Part shown: positions 16,482 to 23,753 of the stretch, piece by piece
Position numbering within the stretch: position 1 is the stretch's first letter
Layout: each line of letters starts with the position of its first letter
NCBI GenBank assembly: GCA_029933395.1
Contig: JAOZOG010000004.1
Span: 1-30,408, forward strand
Direction of reading: 5' to 3'
Length of the DNA: 30,408 nt
From: Sulfurovaceae bacterium
GTDB taxonomy: Bacteria; Campylobacterota; Campylobacteria; Campylobacterales; Sulfurovaceae
The notes under the pieces: generated by a model
Seen by the model: only the letters and a program-made list of their open reading frames with translations
Databases searched by the model: none
What the model was told of the DNA's origin: nothing
Made by a program: the position numbers and the translations under genes

Positions 16482-17141
16482 TTAATAGGAGAATTTATAC
16501 CCGCGTCGACGCACTGTATGAATGACCTGGAAACCCAAAATACTTTTGAGACGTTTACGAATCTGATTGATCGCAACTTCTACGGTATTGTCACTGACAT
16601 ACTCCGGCTCTTCCCAGAGTGCATTGATGATCTCGTCCTTGGAGAAAACCCGCTGTTTCCTGAGTGCCAGATAGGCAAGGATATCAAATGTTTTTCCATT
16701 GAGCGATACGATCTTCTCGTCATACTCTATTTTCTTATTGGCGATGTCGATGACCAATTTGCCCACATCGACCTTGGTGCCGAAAAGTTGCCGCATATTG
16801 GCCAAAACTCTGGCCGCCACAAGGTCTGGCTCGTCACAGTGGTTGTAGATGACATCATCCACACCGAGGGAGAAGTGTTCTACCTGTCTCTTTTCATCTT
16901 CCGTCAGGATAATGATCTTGGTTTCACTCTTTTTTCTCTTGACATCATTGACATAGCGCTCCAGGGAAAATCTCACCCCTTCATCTACCACCATCACCAA
17001 TTCATAATGCCTAAAGTCCGTAAAATTCGTCGCATCGTATAAATCTTTTGCATTGTCTACAATACAGATGAAATACTTCTCCAGCTCCGTTTCAAGTCTT
17101 TTGACATACTCGTCATCCAGACCTATCGTCAATATCCTCAT
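16482..17141 (-). CDS. hsrA: Orphan OmpR-type response regulator, HsrA (HP1043)-like
   Basis: A 219-residue DNA-binding regulator resembling the essential, phosphorylation-independent Helicobacter/Campylobacter homeostatic regulator. The C-terminal winged helix is close to what I recall for HP1043: ALWEEPEYVSDNTVEVAINQIRKRL and HTVRRRGYKF. The receiver half is degenerate. The phosphoacceptor position in YELVMVVDE is Val52 with Asp displaced to 53, and the acidic pocket is poor. No histidine kinase gene is adjacent. The start is the ATG at 17141 (MRILTIG), with AAGG just upstream; a longer frame to 17165 is less likely. The 185-bp gap before it holds a -10 candidate and two inverted repeats. 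Confidence 0.85.
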   Translation of the reverse strand: MRILTIGLDDEYVKRLETELEKYFICIVDNAKDLYDATNFTDFRHYELVMVVDEGVRFSLERYVNDVKRKKSETKIIILTEDEKRQVEHFSLGVDDVIYNHCDEPDLVAARVLANMRQLFGTKVDVGKLVIDIANKKIEYDEKIVSLNGKTFDILAYLALRKQRVFSKDEIINALWEEPEYVSDNTVEVAINQIRKRLKSILGFQVIHTVRRRGYKFSY

Positions 17142-17166
17142 TTTCCTTTTATCCTTACCGCTCAAC

Positions 17167-17232
17167 TTGCGCTTTTTGACGCAAAACCGATACCAATTTG
17201 TTAACTATTGGTTCATTGTTGAGTAGTTTATA
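17167..17232 (-). promoter_or_regulatory. hsrA-like promoter and leader with two inverted repeats
   Basis: On the minus strand a TATAAA -10 candidate is at 17227-17232. Downstream of it lie ACCAAT-N9-ATTGGT (17192-17212), enclosing GTTAAC, and TTGCG-N8-CGCAA (17167-17184), both in the predicted untranslated leader of about 80 nt. The first has the size and symmetry of an operator; the second could be an operator or an RNA hairpin. A second AT-rich -10-like stretch lies near 17285. The remainder of the gap to cmoB is featureless A/T-rich DNA without a convincing terminator. Confidence 0.4.
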
Positions 17233-17326
17233 CCAAAAAGTTGCTTATTTAAAAATAAAAGTAAGTTTCAGCTCTATTTTGATATTTTATACTATAGGTT
17301 TGTATTCAGATAAAAAGTAGCTGTTT

Positions 17327-18232
17327 TTAAGATTTTTTGATCGCTTTGATATAGACTCTCTTGGGTGCCGGATAGCCCTCTACCGTTCGGCTCTCATCCC
17401 CGGGATCAAGAAAATCATTCAGACTCTGCGAATCGATCCACGCTGTTTTGCGCTGCTCATCAAGCTCTGTTTTTTTAATCGCAAGAACTTCAACATATTC
17501 AAAACCTGCACGAAAGCACCAGTTTTTCAATGCATTCACCGTAGGGATAAAATAGATATTGGGGATCTTCGAGTAGCGCTCTCTTGGCGTCAGGCAGGTC
17601 TCCTCTTCCCCATCGATCATAAAGGTGTCCAGTATCAGCTCTCCCCCTTTCTCGAGGCCTCTGCAGAGTGATTTGAGCGTAGCGACGGGGTCACTGCGAT
17701 GATAGAGCACCCCCAGGCAGAAGAGCAGGTCAAAGCGATGTTCATAAAATTCGACATGTTCTACACCCAAAAGCTCATACACAATCTCACTTTTGAGAAA
17801 ATGGTTGATAAACTGAAATTGGGAATAGGTCAATGCAGAAGGGTCGAAGCCTACCAGCTTTCTGGGCTCCTGCTGCTGCATCCTGAAAAGATAGTAGGCA
17901 TTGTTGCACCCGATATCCCCTACCACTTTATCCTTGAGGTCAAAATGGGGCGCAATCAGATTGTATTTGACGAAACTTTTCCACTCACTGTCGATAAAGG
18001 TTTGAGAGATACGGAAGGGGCCTTTCCGCCATGGCTTCATCAGCTCTGCCGTACGGAGTATCTGCGCTTCTTCTTCGGGAGTAATACTTTTGAAATCTAT
18101 CTCGACAACATCATCCAGCCTAATTGTCTCAATATCCGGATCCGGCAACGAGGCAATCGCTTCCTGCAGAGGTGCAATATTTTTCCACGTCAGCCATTTT
18201 TGCCGCTCCTGCCGCAGTTGCCCCAGATCCAA
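17327..18232 (-). CDS. cmoB: tRNA U34 carboxymethyltransferase
   Basis: Uses carboxy-S-adenosylmethionine to convert 5-hydroxyuridine to 5-oxyacetyluridine at the tRNA wobble position. The protein is 301 residues, slightly shorter than E. coli CmoB. Diagnostic stretches are MKPWRKGPFRI, the Rossmann motif VVGDIGCNNAYYLFRM, GFDPSALTYSQF, and LLFCLGVLYHRSDP followed by the C-terminal IPNIYFIPTVNALKNW and KRVYIKA. CmoA, which makes the cofactor, is not in the window. The gene begins 4 bp after the cyclophilin stop and belongs to the rny-orf99-cyclophilin-cmoB transcription unit. Confidence 0.95.
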   Translation of the reverse strand: MDLGQLRQERQKWLTWKNIAPLQEAIASLPDPDIETIRLDDVVEIDFKSITPEEEAQILRTAELMKPWRKGPFRISQTFIDSEWKSFVKYNLIAPHFDLKDKVVGDIGCNNAYYLFRMQQQEPRKLVGFDPSALTYSQFQFINHFLKSEIVYELLGVEHVEFYEHRFDLLFCLGVLYHRSDPVATLKSLCRGLEKGGELILDTFMIDGEEETCLTPRERYSKIPNIYFIPTVNALKNWCFRAGFEYVEVLAIKKTELDEQRKTAWIDSQSLNDFLDPGDESRTVEGYPAPKRVYIKAIKKS

Positions 18233-18236
18233 AGTA

Positions 18237-18803
18237 CTACTTCTTGAGGTAGGCTTTTTTGATCACCTGCTTGAAGAGCGGCCTGTCGCCCGGCTGCGAG
18301 GTAGAGACATTTTCGATCTTTCGGACCACCTCTTTGCCTCTGATCACTTCTCCAAATATCGTGTATCCGCCGTTGAGGTGCGGTGTTGCGGCAGTGGTGA
18401 TGAAAAACTGGCTGCCATTGGTATTGGGGCCTCTGTTTGCCATTGCCAGCAGGAACGGTTTGTCGAAAACCACATTGGGGGCATATTCGTTTTTGAACTC
18501 TTTGTGCCAGATAGACTCTCCGCCCATTCCCGTCCCCTGGGGATCGCCACCCTGTATCATGAAACCTTTGATGACGCGATGAAAGATCACACCGTTGTAG
18601 TAGCCGTTTTTGACATGGGTGACAAAGTTCTCTACCGCAAGTGGCGCCACCTTCGGGTAGAGTTTCAATTCGATATTGCCCTGATTTGTCTGCAAAACAA
18701 CGGTCGGTGCTTTTTTGCCACTCTTGGCTGTCTCTGCGGCACTGCTCTGCTGCAGCGACAACAATCCCAGGAACAAGAGTCCTATTACTATTTTTCTCAT
18801 CAT
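18237..18803 (-). CDS. Exported cyclophilin-type peptidyl-prolyl isomerase
   Basis: A 188-residue protein with a signal peptide (MMRKIVIGLLFLGLLSLQQSSAA) and one cyclophilin domain from about residue 35 to the end. It catalyses cis-trans isomerisation of prolyl bonds, here presumably in the periplasm. Motifs: IFHRVIKGFMIQGGDPQGTG with the catalytic Arg, ANRGPNTNGSQFFITTAATPHLNGGYTIFGEV. The ATG at 18803 overlaps the TGA of the preceding 99-residue gene as ATGA. An upstream TTG at 18818 is in frame but would place charged residues before the signal peptide, so it was not chosen. The sequence would pass as PpiA or a surface-exposed PPIase. Confidence 0.9.
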   Translation of the reverse strand: MMRKIVIGLLFLGLLSLQQSSAAETAKSGKKAPTVVLQTNQGNIELKLYPKVAPLAVENFVTHVKNGYYNGVIFHRVIKGFMIQGGDPQGTGMGGESIWHKEFKNEYAPNVVFDKPFLLAMANRGPNTNGSQFFITTAATPHLNGGYTIFGEVIRGKEVVRKIENVSTSQPGDRPLFKQVIKKAYLKK

Positions 18804-19099
18804 AAGTCTGTCTCGCAATGATCGATTTTCAATTTTCTCAGAATACGCTCGAAGAAATCTCCCGCATCACGATGCACATCCTCCTGGAACTCCAGGTAGA
18901 TAGCCTGGATATCGGGGCGGTCATTGGATACTTTGTCAAAAATAAAGGGGGCCAGCCCCGTCTCCTCTTTGACCTCTTTCACGACACCAAGAATCTCCTC
19001 TTTCAGCTCCGGATGATCTCCAAATATCAGGCTCAAGCCCTCATATCGCTCTTCCATGCGCATATGCGCTTCGATTTCGCCACATCTGTTTTCTGTCAT
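18800..19099 (-). CDS. Small conserved-looking protein of unknown function
   Basis: A 99-residue acidic protein (starts MTENRCGEIEAHMRM), without signal peptide or membrane segment, predicted to be mainly helical. I do not recognise a family. It is rich in Glu/Asp; the stretches KEEILGVVKEVKEETGL and DAGDFFERILRKLKI look like amphipathic helices. It is accepted as real because it sits exactly between rny (5-bp gap from the ATG at 19099) and the cyclophilin gene (4-bp ATGA overlap), on the same strand, with TAGGAAA before the start. An alternative ATG at 19114 overlaps rny by 11 bp. Confidence 0.65.
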   Translation of the reverse strand: MTENRCGEIEAHMRMEERYEGLSLIFGDHPELKEEILGVVKEVKEETGLAPFIFDKVSNDRPDIQAIYLEFQEDVHRDAGDFFERILRKLKIDHCETDL

Positions 19100-19103
19100 T
19101 TTC

Positions 19104-20627
19104 CTACCTTGCATAATTGATTGAACGTGATTCTCTGATCACGTTCACTTTGATTTCACCCGGATATTGTACCCTATCTTCGATCTCTTTTGCAATCTCC
19201 TTGCTCAGCATCGCCGCTTCATTGTCTCCAATCTCTCCGGCATCGACAATGACACGCAATTCTCTCCCGGCATTGATGGCATAGGCTCTCTCTACGCCCT
19301 CCCTGCCCAGTGCGATCTCTTCGAGCTCTTTCACCCTCTTGGTAAAACTCTCGAGTACCTCCCTTCTGGCGCCCGGCCTGGCGGCAGAGAGTGTATCGGC
19401 AGCACAAACAGCAGCACTCTCCACACTGTCAGGCTCTTCGTGGCCATGATGGGCATAGATTGCATTGATCACGGTCGGATGCTCCCCATACTTTCTACAG
19501 AGCTCCGCGCCCAACTCTACGTGCGAACCGCCAAAATCCTGCGTGAGTGCCTTGCCGACATCATGCAGCAATCCCGCACGCAATGCCAGCTTTTCGTCCC
19601 CGCCCATCTCGGCAGCCATAACAGAAGCCAGACGCGCCACTTCGAGGGTATGCGCCAAAGCATTCTGTCCGTAACTTGCACGGTATTTCAATCGCCCCAG
19701 GAGCTTGATCAACTCTTCGTGCATCGGGAAAAGACCCAGATCGATCAGGATGTTTTCTCCCTCTTCATAGATCTTCTTCTCGAATTCACTCTCGACTTTT
19801 TCGTGAATCTCCTCAATGCGTCCCGGATGGATACGGCCATCTTCGACCAGCAATTCTATCACCCGGGTCGCAATCGCTCTGCGGTAGAGATTGAACGAGC
19901 TGATCAGAATGACACCAGGAGTCTCATCGATGATGATATCCACGCCCAGGAGTGTCTCCAGCGCTTTGATATTGCGCCCCTCTTTGCCGATGATACGCCC
20001 CTTGTGATCATCGCTGGGCAGCGTCACCAGGTTGATCAACCGCTCTCCGGCAAACTCACCGGCATAACGTGTCGTAGCCTGTGCCAGGATATAGTTCGCC
20101 TTCTTCTCGCCCTCCTCTTTGGCCTGGTGCTCATACCTTCTGACAATCGCAGCGATATCGGAGTGACACTTCAATTCCACTTTTTCGAGTATCTCGGCCT
20201 TTGCTTCTTCTTCCGTCATCGAAGCCACGCTCTCCATCTTTTTGATCGTCTCATCGATGATAGACTGCTTCTTCTTTTCGAGTTTCTCCAATATCTTATT
20301 TTTCTCTATCGTACGATACTGAAGCTGCTGAAGCTTTTCACGCTCTTTTTTGAGCTCTCTGGACTCTGCAATCAAATTACGATTGCGCTTTTCCACCTCC
20401 TGGATACGGCTCTGGAAGCTCTTCTCCAGCGTGAGTTCTTCCTCTTTGATTCTGACTTTTGCATCCTGGAGCATCCGCTCCGACTCGTGTTCGATCGCCT
20501 TGGCTCTTGCCTTGGCTTCCAGTTCCATATAAGCGAACTTCTTGCTGCTGCTGTTTCGTAACCACATATAGGTCGTACCCGAACCGACAGCGACTAGAAG
20601 CAGACCTGCTCCTGCTGTTGCCAACAT
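19104..20627 (-). CDS. rny: Ribonuclease Y
   Basis: Membrane-anchored endoribonuclease that starts mRNA decay. Its 507 residues show the full layout: N-terminal membrane anchor (about 4-23), a long charged coiled coil (about 30-190), a KH domain with GRIIGKEGRNIK at 210-221, and an HD domain with the metal-binding pair in LLHDVGKAL (His355-Asp356). The KH-HD junction and the C-terminal YPGEIKVNVIRE are typical. An AAGGAG site lies 6 bp ahead of the ATG. The 157-bp leader region contains repeats described separately. It heads a transcription unit with orf99, a cyclophilin and cmoB. Confidence 0.95.
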   Translation of the reverse strand: MLATAGAGLLLVAVGSGTTYMWLRNSSSKKFAYMELEAKARAKAIEHESERMLQDAKVRIKEEELTLEKSFQSRIQEVEKRNRNLIAESRELKKEREKLQQLQYRTIEKNKILEKLEKKKQSIIDETIKKMESVASMTEEEAKAEILEKVELKCHSDIAAIVRRYEHQAKEEGEKKANYILAQATTRYAGEFAGERLINLVTLPSDDHKGRIIGKEGRNIKALETLLGVDIIIDETPGVILISSFNLYRRAIATRVIELLVEDGRIHPGRIEEIHEKVESEFEKKIYEEGENILIDLGLFPMHEELIKLLGRLKYRASYGQNALAHTLEVARLASVMAAEMGGDEKLALRAGLLHDVGKALTQDFGGSHVELGAELCRKYGEHPTVINAIYAHHGHEEPDSVESAAVCAADTLSAARPGARREVLESFTKRVKELEEIALGREGVERAYAINAGRELRVIVDAGEIGDNEAAMLSKEIAKEIEDRVQYPGEIKVNVIRESRSINYAR

Positions 20628-20668
20628 CTTTTTCTCCTTCTCTCAGGAAAAACAGAATCGATTTGCAC

Positions 20669-20748
20669 ACATAAATTTATGTACCTTGTCCGGATTTTCT
20701 TTTCGTGATATTTTGTCCGGCACTCTACATAATTCCTTGCAAGTTATA
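20669..20748 (-). promoter_or_regulatory. rny upstream region: palindrome, direct repeats and candidate -10
   Basis: In the 157-bp gap ahead of rny the sequence contains a perfect 14-bp palindrome ACATAAATTTATGT (20669-20682). Two copies of TTGTCCGG (20686-20693 and 20713-20720) lie 27 bp apart. A minus-strand TATAAC is at 20743-20748. If that box is used, the palindrome and repeats lie in a leader of about 110 nt. They could be an operator or sites on the mRNA; nothing shows which. Confidence 0.35.
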
Positions 20749-20784
20749 CTTTTCCCGCTAAGAATCAATTCCCTGTCAGTCTCA

Positions 20785-21363
20785 TCATTTTCTGTCCAAA
20801 CATTGACTGTTTTTCCTGCACAATACTGCTTCTGGCGTGATAATCATATCTGCCATCACATCATAACGATCCGTTACCACCTGATGGGCAAAACACAACC
20901 GACGCGAAACAAATACTGTTTTTTTTATATTTTTTCGTTCTCTTTCAAAAAATCTGTCATACATTCCCTTGCCAAACCCTACACGTCTCAGTGTCAAGTC
21001 AGTACCAACTATCGGAACGATTGCCAGATCTATCTCTCTTCGTCTGTATAATTTTGAATTTTTTGGTTCTCTGATGCCAAACTGCTTTCTTTCCAGTGGC
21101 ATTCTATATTTTACCAAGCTAAAACTTTCACCTTCCATAAACGGTACCAGAACCATCCGCCCCTCCTGCCTCAAAAGCCTGATCAGCGGATGCACATCGA
21201 CTTCGATTTTCAGAGGAATATAGAGCAGGATGCTTTGTGCCTTTTCCTGCCTGATGATCTGGTAAAGCGTATGAATCACTTTGCGGTCCCTTCTCTGATT
21301 CATCCTCTTTTGCAGAACTCTCAATCTGGCAAGACACGCTTTCCGAAATGATTTTTTGTCCAT
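20785..21363 (-). CDS. 5-formyltetrahydrofolate cyclo-ligase
   Basis: Converts 5-formyl-THF to 5,10-methenyl-THF with ATP, salvaging a dead-end folate. The 192-residue length fits. Family features are the basic N-terminal helix KKSFRKACLARL, ILLYIPLKIEVDVHPLIR, MVLVPFMEG, and the phosphate-binding DLTLRRVGFGKGMYDRFF. It starts 93 bp from the divergent TlpA-like gene, with GAAGGG ahead of the ATG. A tract rich in cysteine-free basic residues closes the protein. Position next to rny matches the arrangement I recall from Campylobacter jejuni. Confidence 0.9.
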   Translation of the reverse strand: MDKKSFRKACLARLRVLQKRMNQRRDRKVIHTLYQIIRQEKAQSILLYIPLKIEVDVHPLIRLLRQEGRMVLVPFMEGESFSLVKYRMPLERKQFGIREPKNSKLYRRREIDLAIVPIVGTDLTLRRVGFGKGMYDRFFERERKNIKKTVFVSRRLCFAHQVVTDRYDVMADMIITPEAVLCRKNSQCLDRK

Positions 21364-21424
21364 TGCCCTTCACTTTCAAACACCGCCAGGAGCAGCAAGA
21401 TGCCCTTTGCAAGTACCTTTTGGA

Positions 21425-21430
21425 TATAAT
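21425..21430 (+). promoter_or_regulatory. -10 box of the tlpA-like/ftsY operon
   Basis: TATAAT preceded by TTTTGGA, 26 bp before the ATG at 21457. AAAGG at 21446-21450 is the ribosome site. The divergent cyclo-ligase gene must have its promoter in the same 93-bp gap. Confidence 0.55.
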
Positions 21431-21456
21431 CCCCTAATTATGCTTAAAGGTATGCT

Positions 21457-22062
21457 ATGAAAAGTGCTTCTTTGCTTCTTCTGATCTTGCTGATTTTTGG
21501 CCTTTCAGGCTGTAGCAAGCAAAGAGATAGGGAAAAGAATGCCACCATACTACCTGCCGAAACAGAGAAAACAGAAGAGAGCAATATCTCTACCTCTTCC
21601 CGCTCCTTCCTCCTGACAGATATCGACAACAGAGAACTCAATATTACAATCACGGGAAAACGGATAGAAAGCCATGATTTCGACCAGCCCCTGCTTTTGT
21701 TGAACTTTTTCGCTACCTGGTGCCCACCCTGTAGAGGAGAACTTCCTGATCTGAGTCAACTGCAGAGGAAGCATGCCAAAAATCTTTTCATAGTCGGCAT
21801 ACTGGTCAATGATGAGCAAAACAGCACGCAACTCCGACACTTTATGGAGAAGTATGGTGCCAACTACTTTATCTCCTATGCCAAAACGAACGATGAACTC
21901 GCAGCCATTGCCATCAAAGAGTTAAATCTGCCGGAAAATTTTCCTATTCCACTCTCGATACTCTACAAGGATGGTACGTTCTATCGCTACTATGAGGGTG
22001 CCATGCCGGTTGAAATGATGGAAAACGAACTCAAACAGGCCCTGAAAAAGCCACAAAAATAG
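21457..22062 (+). CDS. TlpA/ResA-like thioredoxin-fold lipoprotein
   Basis: A 201-residue exported thiol-disulfide protein. The signal peptide ends in the lipobox LSGC (Cys19), predicting a lipid anchor. The thioredoxin domain spans about 50-195, with the active site ATWCPPCRGELPDL and the cis-proline loop FPIPLSILY. The WCPPC sequence is typical of TlpA/ResA reductases that serve cytochrome c maturation or repair of extracytoplasmic thiols; the partner is unknown. An 18-bp gap separates it from ftsY, so they are probably cotranscribed, as in Campylobacter (from memory). Confidence 0.9.
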   Translation: MKSASLLLLILLIFGLSGCSKQRDREKNATILPAETEKTEESNISTSSRSFLLTDIDNRELNITITGKRIESHDFDQPLLLLNFFATWCPPCRGELPDLSQLQRKHAKNLFIVGILVNDEQNSTQLRHFMEKYGANYFISYAKTNDELAAIAIKELNLPENFPIPLSILYKDGTFYRYYEGAMPVEMMENELKQALKKPQK

Positions 22063-22080
22063 AGAGGAAGGATTGAAACT

Positions 22081-22947
22081 ATGTTTGGTTTTTTAAAAAA
22101 AGCATTCGGAAAAACAGGTGAAGCGATCAAGGAGGTCGTGCCTGAAAAAAAGAGAGAGATCAGCAAAGAAGAGTTTGAGGATATCCTCCTGGAAGCTGAT
22201 GTCAATTATGATCTTGTGGAGCGCCTGCTGGAGGGGTTGCCTCAGAAGATAGGCCGTATTCAGGCCTTCAACTCTCTGATCTCCGTATTTCAATACAAAG
22301 CTGATTTCAAAGAGAGTGGCGCCAGGCCTTTTGTCGAAATGATCATCGGCGTCAATGGAGCAGGAAAAACAACAACCATCGCCAAACTGGCCTACCACTA
22401 CCAACAGGAGGGCAAAAGTGTGATCCTGGGCGCAGGAGATACCTTTCGTGCTGCCGCCATCGAGCAGTTGAGCCGCTGGGCAGCAAAACTCGATATCCCC
22501 ATCGTCGCCACAAAACAGGGACATGACCCCTCTGCTGTCGTCTTCGACACGATCGCCTCGGCAAAAGCCAGGGGAATCGACCATGTTATTATCGACACGG
22601 CAGGCAGACTGCATACCCAAACCAATCTCAGTGAAGAGCTCAAAAAAATGATACGCATTGCAGAAAGAGCGGCAGACGGTGCACCGCATCGCAAACTGCT
22701 GATTCTCGATGGCACGCAGGGAAGCTCTTCGATCAATCAGGCAAAAGCCTTCGATGCCATGATAGGAATCGACGGAATCATCATTACCAAACTCGACGGT
22801 ACTGCCAAGGGTGGCTCGATTCTGAGTGTTGCCGACGAATTGAAAATGCCGATCTTTTACATCGGCACAGGGGAACAACCCGAGGATTTGATTCGCTTCA
22901 AGGCCAATGAGTATATCAATACCATTCTGGATGAAATATTTATTTAA
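22081..22947 (+). CDS. ftsY: Signal recognition particle receptor
   Basis: SRP-type GTPase that docks ribosome-SRP complexes at the membrane. The protein is 288 residues and has only a short basic N-terminus (MFGFLKKAFGKTGEA) in place of the long acidic A domain of E. coli, as is usual in this phylum. GTPase motifs are G1 GVNGAGKTTT (90-99), DTFRAAAIEQL (120-130), DTAGR (172-176), TKLDGTAKGG (236-245) and the closing GTGEQPEDL. A good AGGAAGGA site precedes the ATG. Confidence 0.95.
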   Translation: MFGFLKKAFGKTGEAIKEVVPEKKREISKEEFEDILLEADVNYDLVERLLEGLPQKIGRIQAFNSLISVFQYKADFKESGARPFVEMIIGVNGAGKTTTIAKLAYHYQQEGKSVILGAGDTFRAAAIEQLSRWAAKLDIPIVATKQGHDPSAVVFDTIASAKARGIDHVIIDTAGRLHTQTNLSEELKKMIRIAERAADGAPHRKLLILDGTQGSSSINQAKAFDAMIGIDGIIITKLDGTAKGGSILSVADELKMPIFYIGTGEQPEDLIRFKANEYINTILDEIFI

Positions 22948-22959
22948 GGGGGAGGAATT

Positions 22960-23652
22960 ATGGCTTTTCGTATAAAACTTCTTTTCGCCAAACTGACAAT
23001 CCTTTTGTCACTACTCTCACTGGGAGGGGCAGTGTATTACTTCAGTCATCAATACCCGCTCAGTAAGTCATTTCATCTCGGTGTCCTGGTGGCGCTGGGG
23101 GTTCTGGCAGGTGCCGCAATGCTCTTTTTTGCCCTTTCGCTGCTGCTTGACCCCATAGCGAACAAACTGCAGAGCAAACAAGAGGCACTATCGCCGGAAG
23201 AAGAGTCCTACAGCCTGCCAAAAGAGGAGCGAATCATCCACCATGAAAGCAAAGAAGAGTTTCTCGAAAACAATATCAGTGAAAGAGAGTCAGCCTACGA
23301 GGCACAACAGAAGCTCGAAGAGATGAAAAAAGAGCAGGGCGCCACAGCTGAAGTCCTGCTCATCCTTCCCTATGACCTCTCTTTCCTGCTGGCAAAAGAG
23401 TCTATCGAAAATCTCTTCCGGGGAAAAATCAAAGAAGCGAACCAGGAGACCGGTATCATTCGGGGTGTCGCCGGTATCGGCCCCAATCCTCAGAATATCG
23501 AGCTAACTCTTCAGGCAACCACAGAACACTCAACCTCTATCCGAATCAACAGCAAATCACCGACTGAGCGGCAATCAGAGCGTAAAAACGGATCCTATAT
23601 CAAAAAAATATCCAAATTTTTAAGAAAAAAAGAGGGCTTTTATATCAGTTGA
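22960..23652 (+). CDS. Two-TM membrane protein of unknown function
   Basis: A 230-residue protein that I cannot assign to a family. Two hydrophobic helices lie at about 11-29 and 41-63, followed by a charged, Glu/Lys-rich cytoplasmic segment (about 70-130, probable coiled coil). A small folded-looking region then contains EVLLILPYDLSFLLAKESIENLF, and a basic tail ends in KKISKFLRKKEGFYIS. It starts 13 bp after ftsY with a very strong GGGGGAGG site, so it is a real, well-translated member of the ftsY operon. A link to membrane targeting is only suggested by position. Confidence 0.75.
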   Translation: MAFRIKLLFAKLTILLSLLSLGGAVYYFSHQYPLSKSFHLGVLVALGVLAGAAMLFFALSLLLDPIANKLQSKQEALSPEEESYSLPKEERIIHHESKEEFLENNISERESAYEAQQKLEEMKKEQGATAEVLLILPYDLSFLLAKESIENLFRGKIKEANQETGIIRGVAGIGPNPQNIELTLQATTEHSTSIRINSKSPTERQSERKNGSYIKKISKFLRKKEGFYIS

Positions 23653-23718
23653 TCGCTGCCGATAGCCCATTTTATATGTCATTTTGCAATCCCTGAAACG
23701 CGTTGCTGCCTATTTTAC

Positions 23719-23724
23719 TATACT
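23719..23724 (+). promoter_or_regulatory. Possible -10 box for radA
   Basis: TATACT in TTTTACTATACTATC, 30 bp before the radA ATG, in the 101-bp gap after the two-TM protein gene. No convincing -35 element and no terminator are seen in this gap. Confidence 0.4.
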
Positions 23725-23753
23725 ATCAAAACAATATAAGAAAGAGAGCGACG

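Noticed and set aside
16338..17042. 234-codon plus-strand frame over the inverted repeat and the HsrA-like gene
   Set aside because: Antisense to a well-supported regulator, with no promoter or ribosome site.
19167..20561. 464-codon open frame on the plus strand opposite rny
   Set aside because: Lies entirely antisense to a clear RNase Y gene, has no ribosome site and no recognisable domain; long shadow frames are common opposite coiled-coil genes.
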